Positions 37,005 to 49,820 of a stretch of DNA of 64,000 bases are shown here, one piece after another. The notes beneath the pieces are model-generated. The model did no database searches, was not told where the DNA came from, and worked only from the letters and a program-made list of their open reading frames with translations. Numbering within the stretch: position 1 is the stretch's first letter; the number at the start of each line of letters is the position of its first letter. This DNA is from Medicago truncatula (taxonomy: Eukaryota; Streptophyta; Magnoliopsida; Fabales; Fabaceae). Made by a program: the position numbers and the translations under genes. The stretch lies in contig NC_053042.1 of NCBI RefSeq assembly GCF_003473485.1, positions 52,043,762 through 52,107,761 of the forward strand, given 5' to 3'.

Positions 37005-37262
37005 TTATACAAGTATAGATTACACCACTTTTTCTAGAATTCTTCATAACAATAAGAGGTGTACACGCAACTCTAATTTGACCAACATCATTTTCCAACC
37101 CAATCAATCCATGGCTACATAAAGAAAAATGATATTTGAACATAATAATTTTTGTGATAACTTATCTCTTATATTCACATTATTTTTTATTTTATCTTTT
37201 TATTACATTGATTTCCATGCAAATACCTACATTTTCTTTGTAAATTATGATTGTCATATAAG

Positions 37263-37488
37263 CAGGGGCGGTTCTAAGGCCCGGCGACCTCGGGCACTCG
37301 CCCGGGCTCCGAGCCAATTTTTTTGCAATTTCTTGTGTAAATCCCTATGAATTTCTTATATAAATCCCTATAAATTGGGCAATTTCATTACATTTTTTAT
37401 TATTTGCTTGCAATTTCTTATGTACGCCCTATAAATGTGTTGCAAATTTTTTTGCCCGGACTTTACAATATTCCTGGCTCCGCCACTG
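37263..37488. mobile_element. hAT-like MITE, 226 bp
   Basis: CAGGGGCGG...CCGCCACTG ends flanked by the exact 8-bp repeat CATATAAG at 37255-37262 and 37489-37496. Interior GC-rich at the left side, no coding capacity. Confidence 0.8.
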
Positions 37489-37496
37489 CATATAAG

Positions 37497-38303
37497 TTAT
37501 CAACTAATTGGTTGTTGAAATAACATTCCTCCTACATAAAATCCTATAATTTTGTTTTTAAATCCGACCCAACCAAACTCAACCATTATCTTGGCGGATT
37601 GAAAGTTACATACCTATGCAATAAAACGATCGTAGCATAACTCAGAGTTGATTTTGTGTGATCAGCAGTTACAATTCGATAAATCTCAAGGACTTTTGAG
37701 CAATGCGAGAAGCCTATAAATCAATCATCTTTCCTGCTTGACCTCATTTATAGCCAGGCTTCATTTTTTCTTGACAAACTAATCTGGGCTTCATAGTGCA
37801 TATTGGGCTTGGACCATCCTAAATGGGCTCCATTTACAGGCCCAAGTATAAAACAAAGAAGAAAATTGCTTTTCCTAAATAAAAAAGTTGCTTAAAAACA
37901 CGTGGAAATGATTAAAAATCAAACGGTGGTTAACTAAGCGAATTATAGTTAACTACCGTTAAAGTTTTTTGTCATTTCCATGTACTTTTAGGCAATTTCT
38001 TACGTGGGAAAAATCAATGTTGAACAAAGAGTAAAAAGATAATTAAAACAAAAAGTAACGAGAAGATGAAGAACCGAGTAAAACAAAAGAAAAAACTGGA
38101 AAACCGAAAAAACAAATAGAAAAAACTGTATGAGACTGAATACCTCAATAAAAAAAAAACTCTGAACCCGTGGTTTTCATTGCGACGCATATAACACTCT
38201 TCTTATCCCTCTCTGGTTTCGTTAATTTCGTTTTTCCGATTTGGTTTGTTGCAACCGCTGATCAGAGCGTTATTTCAATCACTCTGTGCAAAATTCAATC
38301 GCC
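37497..38303. other. Upstream region of the LRR/WD40 gene
   Basis: AT-rich with (gaaaaaac)-like repeats near 38050-38150. The part next to 38304 should hold the promoter and 5' UTR. Confidence 0.4.
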
Positions 38304-41300
38304 ATGGCCGTCGATATCTTAACCTTAGAAAACAGGTACATTTCGTCAACTCCAAAATATTCAAAATGCACTATCAATTACACTGCTCATTTAATATTAT
38401 TCACTTTAATTTCTTTCATATTTTCGTATTGACTTTGGTTTGATGTTAGAACATGGATAGTGATTACTTTCACTTGTTCGCTCTTAATATCAATATAATT
38501 GAACGTTAATTGTTTGAATTAGTTACTTGATGATGGCAATTCAACTAAATGATTTCAGAATCTGCCGCATGCGTAGTATGAGAAGTTTCATTAAATTAAT
38601 TGTGATCACAGTTGATAATTTCGTTTAGTGGTTGATAAATAATAGTTTAACTTGTTGATTTATGTTTTTTTTTTCCTTTCTATTGTGGATTTTGTTCTAA
38701 TTATTTAATATTGGTTTTGGTTCTAGGTATATTGATTCTTGCAGGAGACATGGTGTTTTGCCTCATGCTGCTATTTTGTCAAGCTTTTTCAAGGTCTCAT
38801 GTTTATTCCATTCTATTACATAATTTGCTGCTAAATTATCTCTGTTATATTCAACTATATACTTTTGTAATTGTTAGTGTATTGGTAAGTGAGGATAAGA
38901 GATTCATACTTACATAAGCTACATTAGAGCCCGTTTGTTAGAGCTTTTTTCGTGAAAAAAATCACTATTTATAACAAAATAATCACTTTTTGAAGTTTTC
39001 AAATGTTTGTTACAGATTTTAAAAAAAAATGAGAATCTGAAAAGATTTTTTTTTTTTAAAATTGTTTAAAATGAGAAACTGTTTTAAATAGCTTCTCTAG
39101 AAAGAAGTCGTTTTTGATAGCTGATTTTCTTAAAAAATTGATTTTCATTAAACTCTAGATTGTTGAGTTTAAAAATCAATTTTTTTTAATAATCCGTAAC
39201 ACATAGGCCTGGTGTTTAATCAATTTTTAATTATATTTCGATTTTATTTTGTAATCTAGTTCTTCTTCTCTTGACTCTGCCCGCGCAGGGAGCATTGAAT
39301 GTATTCTATTTTGTTATCTATCCTTTTCATGGATTAGAAGCTAAACCTTACCATCACTGTGCAGGCTGAGGGCAAAAAATCCCACCAAGAGCTGATTGTC
39401 CTGGACATTTTAATTGACGAACTTAAGGATATTGATTTTGCTCCACTCTTGGAGATATGCACGAGCCTTGACACTACTGAAGTAGAAGCTGTTGATGTAC
39501 ACAATGAATCACCATGTGTATTAAGTGGAGAATATGTATTACCGTTGATGCGTGCTGTTAAGCAAAAGCTTCGAATAGTTGAACTACGGGATATGTCATT
39601 TGCAAAAGACTTCGTACGGTATGTTATGATGCTTGTCATGTATTATCTTTGTAAAAATGAAGTATTTTTTTTATTGTTTATTCACCTGTATAGTTTATTC
39701 CCACGTTTCGGTTAATTTGAGATGGTAACATGGAATTTCCATACCTTGGTTCAGAACAATCAACAAGCTGCATTTGAACATGGTAGCTGGGTTTTTAACC
39801 TGTGCACAATGATTTTATATAAATGGGGATGTAACTTTATTGTCTTGATATAGGCTTTTATGTCACTAAAGGTTTGTTTGGTTTGCTTTTAAAGGGGGAC
39901 TAGACATGACAAAAAAATTATTCCATGTTTGATTTTAGAAATGGTCATAGAACAAAACAAATTTGATGCTGAGATATAGCATAAAACTTCAAATTTTGGT
40001 ACTCAAGAAACCTTGGGACAATTTCTTTCCCAAGAACAACTATTTATAAGACAAAATACCCATTTCAACTTTCTAATCAACCACTATAATTCTGTTTGGT
40101 TTGAGAAATCGCCTTCTGTTTTCACTTTCAATTGGAAAACTTGTCTTTTATTATTCATCATGCTTCCTGTTTTCAAATATTTGTATAGGAAATAGTGAAA
40201 ACAAGTTGTTATCAAACCAAACTAACCATATGCTGTCATCTCTCTCCTCGCTGTCTCTCTCTCACTCACTCTTCACACATATATATTCATGTTAAAATAT
40301 AGAATACTATTTATTACTGTATTAAGTTAATCACATACTATAATATGTTGTGAGAAATAAACATTTTACATAACAAACAACACTATTTTGCTTGCATGTA
40401 TTGTGTGTTTACCACCAAACATGTTATGTTAGGACAGTGTTAGTCTTATAATACTATTATGTCTGTGCTGTGCCATGATGTGTATTAAACACATCATAAG
40501 GATTACCTTTGGTTTTTACGGTAACCAATTAATATAATTACATGAGGTGTTTCATTCTTATTGATATACAATAAGTTGGTACAGTTGTTTCCCTAAAAGT
40601 TTCAAGCTTGTGCCGTTTTTAATTTTTTTATTATTGGGAGAACATGCCTCAATGGCTTCACTTTCTGGAGTATTATGTTTTTCTTGCAACTGAAATTTTC
40701 ATGACTAATTTTGGGTTTTAATCACCAGAGATATCTCACAAAGAGGTTTGGCATGCCAAGTTCTGACAATAAGGTCTTGGCATTTTCGGAAATTGAGCTT
40801 GATGGGGGAGTTCATCCACATGCACACACTTAATCTTGATTTCAGTTCTTACCTTACCAGTTTCGAAGAAGACTGTTTTAATTGCATGCCAAATCTAACG
40901 TGTCTCTCAATGTGTGAAACAAGGATTTCAAATCTTTGGACAACTATTGCAGCTCTCTCTAAGCTTCCTTCTTTGGTTCAACTAAGGTTTCAATATTGGC
41001 AGTATTGTAATGATACGGGAACGTCTTTTACCTCATCCAGTGGGAAGTCAGATGCCACTGCTGATTTTAGACAACTTGATAGAGTTCCTTTTATTGGTGA
41101 ATCCCGCATTGATACAACGGAACTAACAGATCTTAACATTAGTGTTGAGGATCCACTTAGAAATGTTTATTCCTTTGATGAAGTTATGAGTTATGATGTT
41201 CAAAGCATGGTTGAGGACTCATCAGATGATAGTGAAATTGATTTGACAAATCATCATCCTAGAAACTGGTTGTCAGATGTTTTTCCTAGGTGGGGTTTAC

Positions 41301-44300
41301 AAATGCCTCCTAAGAGCGAGGTAGCCAATCTACTTTTTGCTTTGAAAATATATTTCCTTCGTAGTGGTTGCTATATCAAAACAATAATGGCAACTCTTTG
41401 TCACTCTTTTGTTGAGATTTTCATAATGTTTGTCTACTTTATTATAATTAATTTACTATTAACCACGAAAACATAATAATTTGGATTCTAAAATAATCAC
41501 GAACATTGTAAGTATAACTTCTATGGTCATGGTGTCAGCTTGCTCTTGCGATTGTCTTATAAATTGCTATTAAGTTATTGCAATGATTATAATTTAACGC
41601 TAATATACCGAGGTGGTCAAATTAATTACTTTACGGTTTTCTACTTTGCTTTTATGGTCATATTGTATTTTGGAACTTTAGTTTATGACTTTCTTCATGT
41701 TAGATTTTAATATGCATGCTGCAAGAAAAACATTGAAATGCTTGTTATTGAATTGCATAAAAATGATTCAGGCTATTGTACTATTTCTGACGTCTGTATT
41801 ATCCATGCCATAACTTCAAAATCCATTTTTATCTTTAACTTCGACTGTTTACGTTACAGAATGAAGTAGAGTCATCGAGCAGGTCCTTTACAGAAAATGG
41901 TGTTGATGTTTCTATGAAATATATGTCTCGTCACGCGTCACCAATATGTCAACAAAAACATTACAGAGAATTTATGATAGCTTCATTACCGAATCTGAAA
42001 AGTTTAGATAATCTGCCTATCAGAAATATTGACAAAGAAAGTGCTGCTGGAATATTTTCTCAATACTTTGAATATCTTCCATACAGATGGAAGAGCAGAG
42101 AGAGTGTTTTAAGTATCTTACACAAGCGAGAAACAAAATCAGGCCGCATTAAGGTGCAATCTTCTAAGTGTCGCCCATCACATCCTTCTGGAACGTCTCA
42201 ACATTTTTATACTAGGTCTCTTTCTGCTGCTAAACTGGGGTCTTCAACTTGGCCTTCCTTACATCCCCTTTCTGTATCAGGATTTGATTTAGATAAGGGC
42301 TTTCGTCCAAGGCAGTTTGAGTATCACCCATCTGACTCCAGCTTGATGGTCTTTGGAACTTTAGATGGCGAAGTAGTTGTCATTAATCATGAGAGTGAAC
42401 GCATTGTGAATTATATCCCATCACTTGGCGCAATGAATAGTGTCTTGGGTCTCTGTTGGCTCAAGAAATATCCTTCTAAGGTATGTTGCATGAGAAGTCA
42501 TTGATAGAGATTGTATCTACCATGGATGTTAGTTTATATGAGAACACTGACAGGTACCGGCTACATATATATATTGTAAATTATTGAAGTGATTCTTCTA
42601 TAATGCCACTGCCACATCAATGAACATAGTTTGTTGTTTGTCATACATGATCGGACAGTCTTGTTGAGTCTTAAGTAGTTTTAATGAGATATGTCACTTT
42701 GATTTCCTGCAAGAAAGCTGGATTGCTAGTATATCCTTGTAGACTACAATTATGTTCCCTAAATATAGGACCTTGTAGACTAAATCATGAAACTAGACAA
42801 TTGGTATTGTTTTTACAAGTTTACTGTTTAGGAGAGAAGTTTTTTATCTTCCCTTCACAGTATTTATTGCTGGATACAGAAAAAGTGATAAAATTATTAG
42901 GAGCATGTTGGTAAATAAATAATTAATACAGGAAATTTGAAGAGTTCCTATACAATGGGACAGAAATTTCTCTAGAGGATTCTATAATTAGGGATGGGGT
43001 AGATTATTTATCTAAGGAATGCATTCATTCGGTGAAGTAATCCATTCTGTTTAGTTAGATTTATAGCATTTGTTCCTCCAGTGATTTTTGTATCAATAGC
43101 GTTTTCTGATGTTTTTTATTGGAATGTATGTCAGCTTATAGCAGGTTCAGATAATGGCTCCCTGAAATTGTATGACATCAACCATATACCAAGAAAAATT
43201 ACTGGATTATATGGGAACTCTGGTTGTGTTACCTTTGACGAATTTGACCAGTTGACATCTGTTCATGTTAACGCTACGGATGAACTATTTCTTGCAAGTG
43301 GTTACTCAAGAAATGTTGCTTTGTATGACATCAACAGCGGAAAGCGCTTACAAGTTTTCACAGATATGCATCGCGGGCATATTAATGTAGTCAAGTTTGC
43401 AAATCATTCCCCGTCAATTTTTGCTACTTCATCATTTGATCAGGATGTCAAGATGTGGGACTTGAGACAGAAACCAATACAGCCTTGCTTCACTGCTTCT
43501 AGCTCTAAAGGAAATGTCATGGTCTGTTTTTCTCCAGATGACCAATATATTCTAGCATCGGCAGTTGATAATGAGGTATTTTTACTTTGTAGTGTGGTTT
43601 GTTTCTGCTCACTGCATGCAAAGGGCAATTGCTGAAATAGGCTATGCACTATATTTGCTATTGATTGCTTACATACTTTTTGCCTGCATGCAAAGTGCAG
43701 GAAAAATCTGCTAAAGCTTCATAGCAGTGTCAATTGAAGTTTTGTTTTATATGCGCTATATTTTTAATTGATTGCCTACATATTTTATTTTTATTTGCAA
43801 TTTTTATCTTAGAAAACATTGTTGGTGTCCCGACTATCTTTGTCAATTATGACAGGTTAGACAATTTCTGGCTGTTGATGGTAGGCTTCACTTAGTTTTT
43901 GATATAGCTCCAACTGAAAGTTCTCAAAATTACACCCGGTCTTATTACATGAATGGAAGGGACTACATCATCAGTGGAAGTTGTGATGAACACATTGTCC
44001 GTATTTGCTGTGCTCAAACAGGGAGACGCCTGAGAGATATTTCCCTGGAGGTATGCCAATTATCTAATTTACTTAACTGGCAACCATCTCTAATTAATAT
44101 AATATAATACATAATGGAAGAGAATAGAGAGAGAGAGAGAGCTGGGGGGGGGGGGGGGGGGGGGGGGGGGGGAACAATTGATGCCAGCATAGGAAGAGGA
44201 AACAATCGATGCTTTGACTATTGTGCTTTTATTCATTGCTCCATATTATTGTGATTACTTGTTTACTTCTATGCAGGGTAAAAGCTTAGGAAGATCCATG

Positions 44301-45608
44301 TTTGTTCAATCTTTGAGAGGCGATCCTTTCAGGGTAAGTTCTGTTTGGCGTATCCCAGCCTTTGGTAAAAAGAAAAGGCAATCCTAGTTGGCATGCTTAT
44401 TGAGAAGATGCACAATTTGGGAATTTGAACAGTTAAATATAATTCACTATTCATATCGGACATAAAGATTTTTCTCGTCTATTTCTTGTTAATTCTGCTA
44501 ACTTGGGTTGGCGCTTGGCTGTTTCTGTGTTGTCCTTGTTAAATTCTAACATTTTTTGATTGGATGTCTTTCTCACTTTTCTTTGGAAATGCTTTATGAA
44601 AGACAAGAAAAAAACTTCTTATATTTTTATCTTTTGGAGCAAACAAATTTGTTCAGGCATAATGAACTTAAGTTTTTTTTCTTCATTATTTTATTAATTA
44701 GGATTTAATCTCACAACTTTTCTTTAACCCGAGTTCTCTTTGTTTCTTTCAAATGATGTTGTATACAGGATTTCAATATGAGTGTGTTAGGAGCCTACAT
44801 GCGGCCTGGCTCCAACTCTGAAATTGTCAAGGTTTGTCCCTTCTTATATATGCCTTAATCTATAACATGAGAATCTTAATGATGTCTTAATTGCTCTCAG
44901 CTTTCTTTTACTTCTCTGGATTGAGAGTGGAAAATGAAGACAAAAAATGAGGAAGTGGGATCCAATATTTGCTAATCCTTCAAAACTAGGAAGAAAATGG
45001 ATAAAACACCACTCACATTCATAGAGAAAGAAAAGGCCTCATTATGAATTTATCTTACCAAGTTTCATTTCCAGAACTAAATAATATATAATCTCGCTTG
45101 GGTTGGCCTGATGGTATTGGCTTGGGACCTTGGAGCGCACTCCTCTCAAGGTCTCAGGTGCGATTCTCTCCGGTGCCAATTTAGGTGGACTAGTTTGACT
45201 TCTTAAAAAAAATTGTTGTATGATTGAAAGGATTTTGTAAGATTTTTTTCATTTCAATTTGCTATCTTTAAATTTTTCCTGTATAATTAAGATAAAAAAG
45301 CATGAATGGAGGTGAAATAATAATACAATGATTAAGATTTCCTACATTCATTTCCTTTCTTTAATTATAGTAAAATGTTTCTGTATTGTTTTCTTGATTC
45401 ACTTTTCACTCTGATTCCGTTCAAGCAGGAAAATAAAAGTTGTGTTCTGATCTATTGTACTCTGATTCTTACTTTGCTTAGCGGGATAATACGATTTTTA
45501 AAATTGTTTTTTTTTTTTTTGCAGATCAACTTACTAGCATGTAATGGCCGTGCCAAGGACGACTCTGATGACCATCCTGTATGCCCATCAAACATTATGG
45601 GAGCTTGA
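38304..45608 (+). CDS. LRR-like plus WD40 repeat protein, 10 exons, 801 aa
   Basis: Exons by frame and GT-AG sites: 38304-38335, 38727-38793, 39365-39618, 40729-41320, 41860-42480, 43135-43575, 43856-44050, 44277-44333, 44769-44831, 45525-45608; they join cleanly to 801 aa. The first half looks like leucine-rich repeats (LRIVELRDMSF; LPSLVQLRF; IASLPNLKSLDNLPI). The second half is a WD40 propeller (FGTLDGEVVVINHE; GSDNGSLKLYDI; ASGYSRNVALYDINSGK; ATSSFDQDVKMWDLRQK; GSCDEHIVRICCAQTG). WDLR at 630-633 matches the WDxR motif of proteins that dock on CUL4-DDB1 ubiquitin ligases, so a substrate-receptor role is an inference. Start is the ATG in GCCATGG (MAVDILTLEN). Introns carry a SINE, a probable MITE and a 29-G run. 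No coding damage is seen. Confidence 0.88.
39871..40227. mobile_element. Probable MITE in LRR/WD40 intron 3
   Basis: GGTTTGTTTGGTTTG at the left and, reversed, GGTTAGTTTGGTTTG at the right form 15-bp inverted ends with one mismatch. Non-coding. Target duplication not clear. Confidence 0.5.
44144..44172 (+). repeat. 29-base poly-G run in intron 7 of LRR/WD40
   Basis: Preceded by a short (GA)n. Such a G run in a transcribed strand could fold as a G-quadruplex. It could also be a length error in assembly. Confidence 0.85.
45092..45213 (+). mobile_element. SINE family 1 in LRR/WD40 intron 9
   Basis: CTTGGGTTGGCCTGATGGTA (box A), GGTCTCAGGTGCGATTC (box B), end TAGTTTGACTTCTTAAAAAA. Same family as 28538-28669, sense with respect to the host gene. 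Confidence 0.72.
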
Positions 45609-46254
45609 TGTACGACTTTGTATGTATTATATGGCGATTTTAAATTGGTTTTTACTAGAATAACAATTATAACATTAGTTAATTAGTGCGGTGAGCTGAA
45701 ATTTACCCACATGTAAGTAAATCAGCGAATGTTAATGACTCAAAAGTTATAGTGATCAGAAATCAAAGTTTGTAAAATCTAATTTCCTATTGTAATATGA
45801 AGAAACTGATTTTCTCGTGTGAGGCAAGGCCATTACTTTTCCCATCTATGAGTTTATCGTGTCCTATTCGGATTCTAAAATCCGAAATGTTTTAACGTGT
45901 TTTGGAGGTTTTTATAGGGTGTTTATGCCGTCCGAATTTTATTATATAATCCAAACTGCATAGTGCGTGCCAGAAATCAATAGAGTGAAAAAACGAGTCA
46001 AAACATTAAGCTTTGGTGGGATAAAACAGACCTAAATTGGCCGTCCTTATGAAAACGAAAGAAATAGTTTTCTCAAACTAATGAAACTTTTTTTTTTATA
46101 AGGGATGCATTTGATATTTTACAGAAAATAAAATCAGTATTATCAATCATTTGTCGACATAGCTATAGTTTTTTTGTTGGTAATTTCACTAATTTGGTAT
46201 TCACAACTCAAGAACCGATTGATATGAAAAACTAATCCTATCTTCTATTAGTGG
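45609..46254. other. 3' flank of LRR/WD40
   Basis: Contains the 3' UTR. Nothing else recognised. Confidence 0.35.
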
Positions 46255-46385
46255 GAGGTCCAGTTGAAGTTAGAGCAAGGTTTCAACACATAAATAGTTG
46301 CCATCTGAGAAATTTGAACCCAAGATTTGAAGTGACCGCACTCTTAAGCTCCTAGCCTTCACCATCAGAGTAACTCATGAGGTTT
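46255..46385 (-). mobile_element. tRNA-derived SINE fragment, minus
   Basis: On the minus strand: TGAGTTACTCTGATGGTGAAGG (box A-like) and TCTTGGGTTCAAATTTC (box B-like). Ends unclear. Confidence 0.45.
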
Positions 46386-47152
46386 TGAACAAATTTATAT
46401 AGTTAATACTATGTTATACAAATAGCTTACAAATTATGGGTTATTGTAATGTAAATCATTTATTTTTTTAGCTTATTGACTACTGACTCTATAGCATGCA
46501 TATTTTTTGGAGCATTAGACAATGACTGTTCTTATTACTGGTAACTTGAATGGTCAGCAGGTCAACTCTGCAACTTTGCTACTGTTGTTAATACTTCCTC
46601 GTTGTTTTTTAACTGCTCATGTGTTTTGTATATCTCGTATTATTCCATCGCATTATTATGCAACTAATTTTCCACTGTTTTTTTTTGTTCTCATTGTTAT
46701 GAAAATGAGACACACATAAGCAAGTCAAGTAGTCAAACATGATATTTGAACACATGTTCTTTTATATCTGATTTTAATCTCTATTTCTCTTCCTATTTTA
46801 CTTCATCACATCTTACTTTTTTGTCTTTTTCACTCTTAAGATGTACACACACACACGTTCATGTGTTCACCAAACATTTTCCTATAAAAGAGAGCAAAGC
46901 AACAAGGAGAATGGGACAAAATGAAAGGAATGCGCTAGAAGGATTCGTGGGTGGAGATGAGAGCCAGAACTGAAACCATTGCATGCTGTCTCAGTGTCTC
47001 GTCCTTAGTCCTACAACACACCGACTCCACCTATTTTCTATTGTATCACACATTAAATTCGACCGATCCTTCTGCCTTTTCATATTATTTTATTTTCACC
47101 AACTTTTTAAGACTATTCCCAAGTTGGCCCCATCTTTAAAGATATTCATCAA
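46386..47152. other. Promoter side of the GASA gene
   Basis: No coding frame of note. Includes an (AC)n near 46843-46856. Confidence 0.35.
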
Positions 47153-47160
47153 TATAAATA
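47153..47160 (+). promoter_or_regulatory. TATA box of the GASA gene
   Basis: TATAAATA 91 bp before the start codon, a good plant core-promoter fit. A CA repeat (47209-47226) lies in the presumed 5' UTR. Confidence 0.6.
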
Positions 47161-47243
47161 CGCTGCTCCTACTTGCTAATGCTATCACAATCTCTTGAGA
47201 GTACTCAACACACACACACACACACAATATTAAGAAAGCGAAA

Positions 47244-47621
47244 ATGAAGCCTCTCTTCACCATGTTGCTATTCTGTTCCCTTCTTCTATGCTCCTCTTTC
47301 TTGGAGCTAGCCATTGCATATGAGGATTCATGTAAGATTATGAAATGAGAGGATTCATTTTAATTTGTCTATTTTTATTCTTTTACTTTTTTTTGTGAGT
47401 GTACTAAATTTACATTTCCACTTTTAATAATGGCAGCCAATTGTAGCAGCAAGTGTTCAGACAGATGCTCTAAAGCAGGGGTTCAAGATAGGTGTGTGAA
47501 GTACTGTGAAATATGCTGCAATGAGTGCAAATGTGTTCCTTCTGGGACTTATGGAAACAAGCATGAATGTCCTTGCTACAGAGACAAGGTTAACAATAAG
47601 GGAAAGCCCAAATGCCCTTGA
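47244..47621 (+). CDS. GASA/snakin gibberellin-regulated peptide, 90 aa
   Basis: Secreted cysteine-rich peptide of the GASA (snakin) family, which acts in hormone-responsive growth and, for some members, antimicrobial defence. Exons are 47244-47331 and 47437-47621, joined in phase 1. A signal peptide covers about residues 1-25 ([20 protein letters not shown], cleavage probably after AIA). The mature C-terminal 60 residues carry all twelve family cysteines in the expected order, including the CCNECKC core, with a typical end GKPKCP. The spacer between signal peptide and domain is very short, as in the shorter GASA members. Start chosen because it opens the signal peptide. The gene looks whole. 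Confidence 0.95.
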
Positions 47622-48096
47622 TGTCAATTACTAACAAAGACCAAAGCGAGTGCCCTTATGTGTTTACTGTTTGTTTTAGGAGTTCACCAAGATGGTTAGT
47701 GAGTGCTACCTGTGTAAGGTGTTAGCGATTTCTCAGTATGTTCGATTCATCTTGTTACTTCAGTTTTCCAATGTTTGTTGGGTGTTATTAGATATGAAAA
47801 TGATTAATAAATTTTACATTGAGTTGGGCAAACAACCATTTTAGACCAATAAATGTGAGACATTGTCGTTAAGATCTCAATATGTACAAATTGCAAACAC
47901 ATTGTAGTACTTCTTTTGTTATTAATTTTATGGATCAATAATTTTAAGGATTAAGTTGATAAAAATAATATAAAGAATTTTAAAAAAAAAAGATATTAAG
48001 AATTAAACTGACTGTCTAAAATATATCAATAGACCAGAATGATTCATAAAAAAGAAATTTGTTCACATGTTTCCATTTTTAAATTTCATTAATCAG
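47622..48096. other. 3' flank of GASA
   Basis: 3' UTR then AT-rich DNA. No further gene. Confidence 0.35.
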
Positions 48097-48862
48097 ACAT
48101 GTTCAATACAATTTGGTATTTCACCCAATATCTGGAAATTAGCTAATAATGCGGCTTCCTTTGCTAACGTATGAGATGCCTCGTTTGCTTATCTCCGCAC
48201 AAACTCAACACTGGAATTTACATAAAATTGTGTGAAGAGAGCTCTGCAATTATCAATTATGTCCTCGAATTCAATGACATCAAAGTTGGGTGACGAAAAT
48301 TGAACCACTACTCGCTTTGAATCAAGCTCAAAATCATCAAGCCTGAGTTGAAGCTCATGGACCCAATTTAACGCCGACAAAAGGCCTAAAGCTTCTCCTA
48401 TGTGTATGTACAAATGCTCTCATTTCATCTCTAATAAACATGTCAATGCCAACTCTATTATGCTGGTTAGAGAAAGCTGCATTTGTACCTCCCAGCATAT
48501 TGCTTGACCCAATTTGTTGTTCCTGTTCACGGTGCTTGCTAGCTGGTTTGTTGACTTACTTTCCGTCATTCCGTGCTGTTTGCCACTCAAAGGATTGAGC
48601 ATCAACCGTCTCATTCCATATCCTATTGTTTAGTTGCGTCGAGATACTCCATGGTACACAAGAAGAAAAGTGATGCCTCTTCACTTCATATAACCAGCAA
48701 AAGATGAAAAACAATATGTGGGGCAGCTTGCTCTTGAGTAATGGTGTTATCAATAGCTGAGTGAAAGCTGCACATACTCCATATATTACAACTATTGGGG
48801 CATTTAAAAAATAAATTTAAGCTATCCTCATCATTGGAATCACAAAGAGCACAATTCCACGT
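48097..48862 (-). pseudogene. LINE remnant: zinc-binding and RNase H domains (LINE A, 3' half)
   Basis: On the minus strand the zf-RVT-like motif (TWNCALCDSNDE, then LFFKCPNSCNIW) is followed by an RNase H-like domain (LGLLSALNWVHEL, then RRQANEASHTLAKEAALL). Frames change and at least one stop interrupts RRQANEA. This is the C-terminal end of a plant non-LTR retrotransposon protein. The motif order continues from the piece at 52690-53130, so the two are probably one LINE split by later insertions. Confidence 0.72.
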
Positions 48863-49060
48863 AGGGGTGGACAGAAAAACCGAACCCGTCCAAAACCGTC
48901 CTAACCGCATAGCTTTTTTCAACTCGGGTCAGTTGAAACGGGTCATACGGGTCTGCGGGTCTGAATTTGCGGGCAATAAAGGGTTAGAACGGGCGGGTCC
49001 GGGTGGAGTAAATTGGATTGTCGGTACCCGTAGCTACCCGATTATGCATAGGAATTGAGG
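48863..49060 (+). mobile_element. hAT-like element fragment (left end only)
   Basis: TAGGGGTGGACAGAAAAACC followed by repeated ACGGGTC/GCGGGTC motifs, like the subterminal repeats of TAGGGRTG-type hAT elements. The matching right end is absent. It starts exactly where the LINE reading stops. Confidence 0.45.
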
Positions 49061-49207
49061 ATATAATAAATTTATTCTAGTCTGTGACACAGTCTTTATT
49101 GAAAATCGTATAACAATCTTTGAATTTGATTATGAAAAAATGTGTGATGTGATAGGTGCCGTTACAGTGGAGCTATGATAGACTATGATTATTACTATTA
49201 ATAATAA
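49061..49207. other. Short spacer between hAT fragment and Harbinger copy
   Basis: AT-rich; may be interior of the hAT-like element. Ends with TAA at 49205-49207, the target site of the Harbinger copy. Confidence 0.35.
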
Positions 49208-49820
49208 GACCATTTACAATGGTCACAAATATTCAACAACCCTCAACACCAACTTTTTCAATTCCCAACACTCCACATCATTTTCTCTCTCTTAATTCAA
49301 CACTCATTCAATTTTTACCTCTCCAATGATTTTTTCATTCAACACCCTACCCCACCACCTTTTATTTCTTATTCTTATTTAATTTTATATTTTTGTTTTT
49401 ATAATTACATAAAATTACAATTATCGATTATAATTAAATTAAAATGAAGAAACGCTTAACAATTTTTATTTTCGTAAAAACAAAATTTATTTAAATAATT
49501 TATTTTTCTTTTCTTAACTTAAATAAAATGCAATACAACAAACTAAATACGGATCACACAAATAGCTTAAAATGCAACACAACAAACAAGCACACAACAC
49601 ACAGGTAATTTATTTAGTACGATACAAATCATCTTCAATCACGAAACATTCCAAACTTTGTCCATATGTGCTTCACTAGATCTGTTTGCAATTCGTGATG
49701 AACATTTGGATCACACAACTCGGATCTAGCACGCACATGATTTGCAAAAGTGGGTAACACCTCGGTCGAGTATGGTTGCGGTGTACTAGATCCACTTCCC
49801 TCAGATTGCTCAAAATCGGT

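Noticed and set aside
44014-44205. Minus-strand frame with a poly-Pro run
   Set aside because: Created by the intronic poly-G run; no family resemblance.
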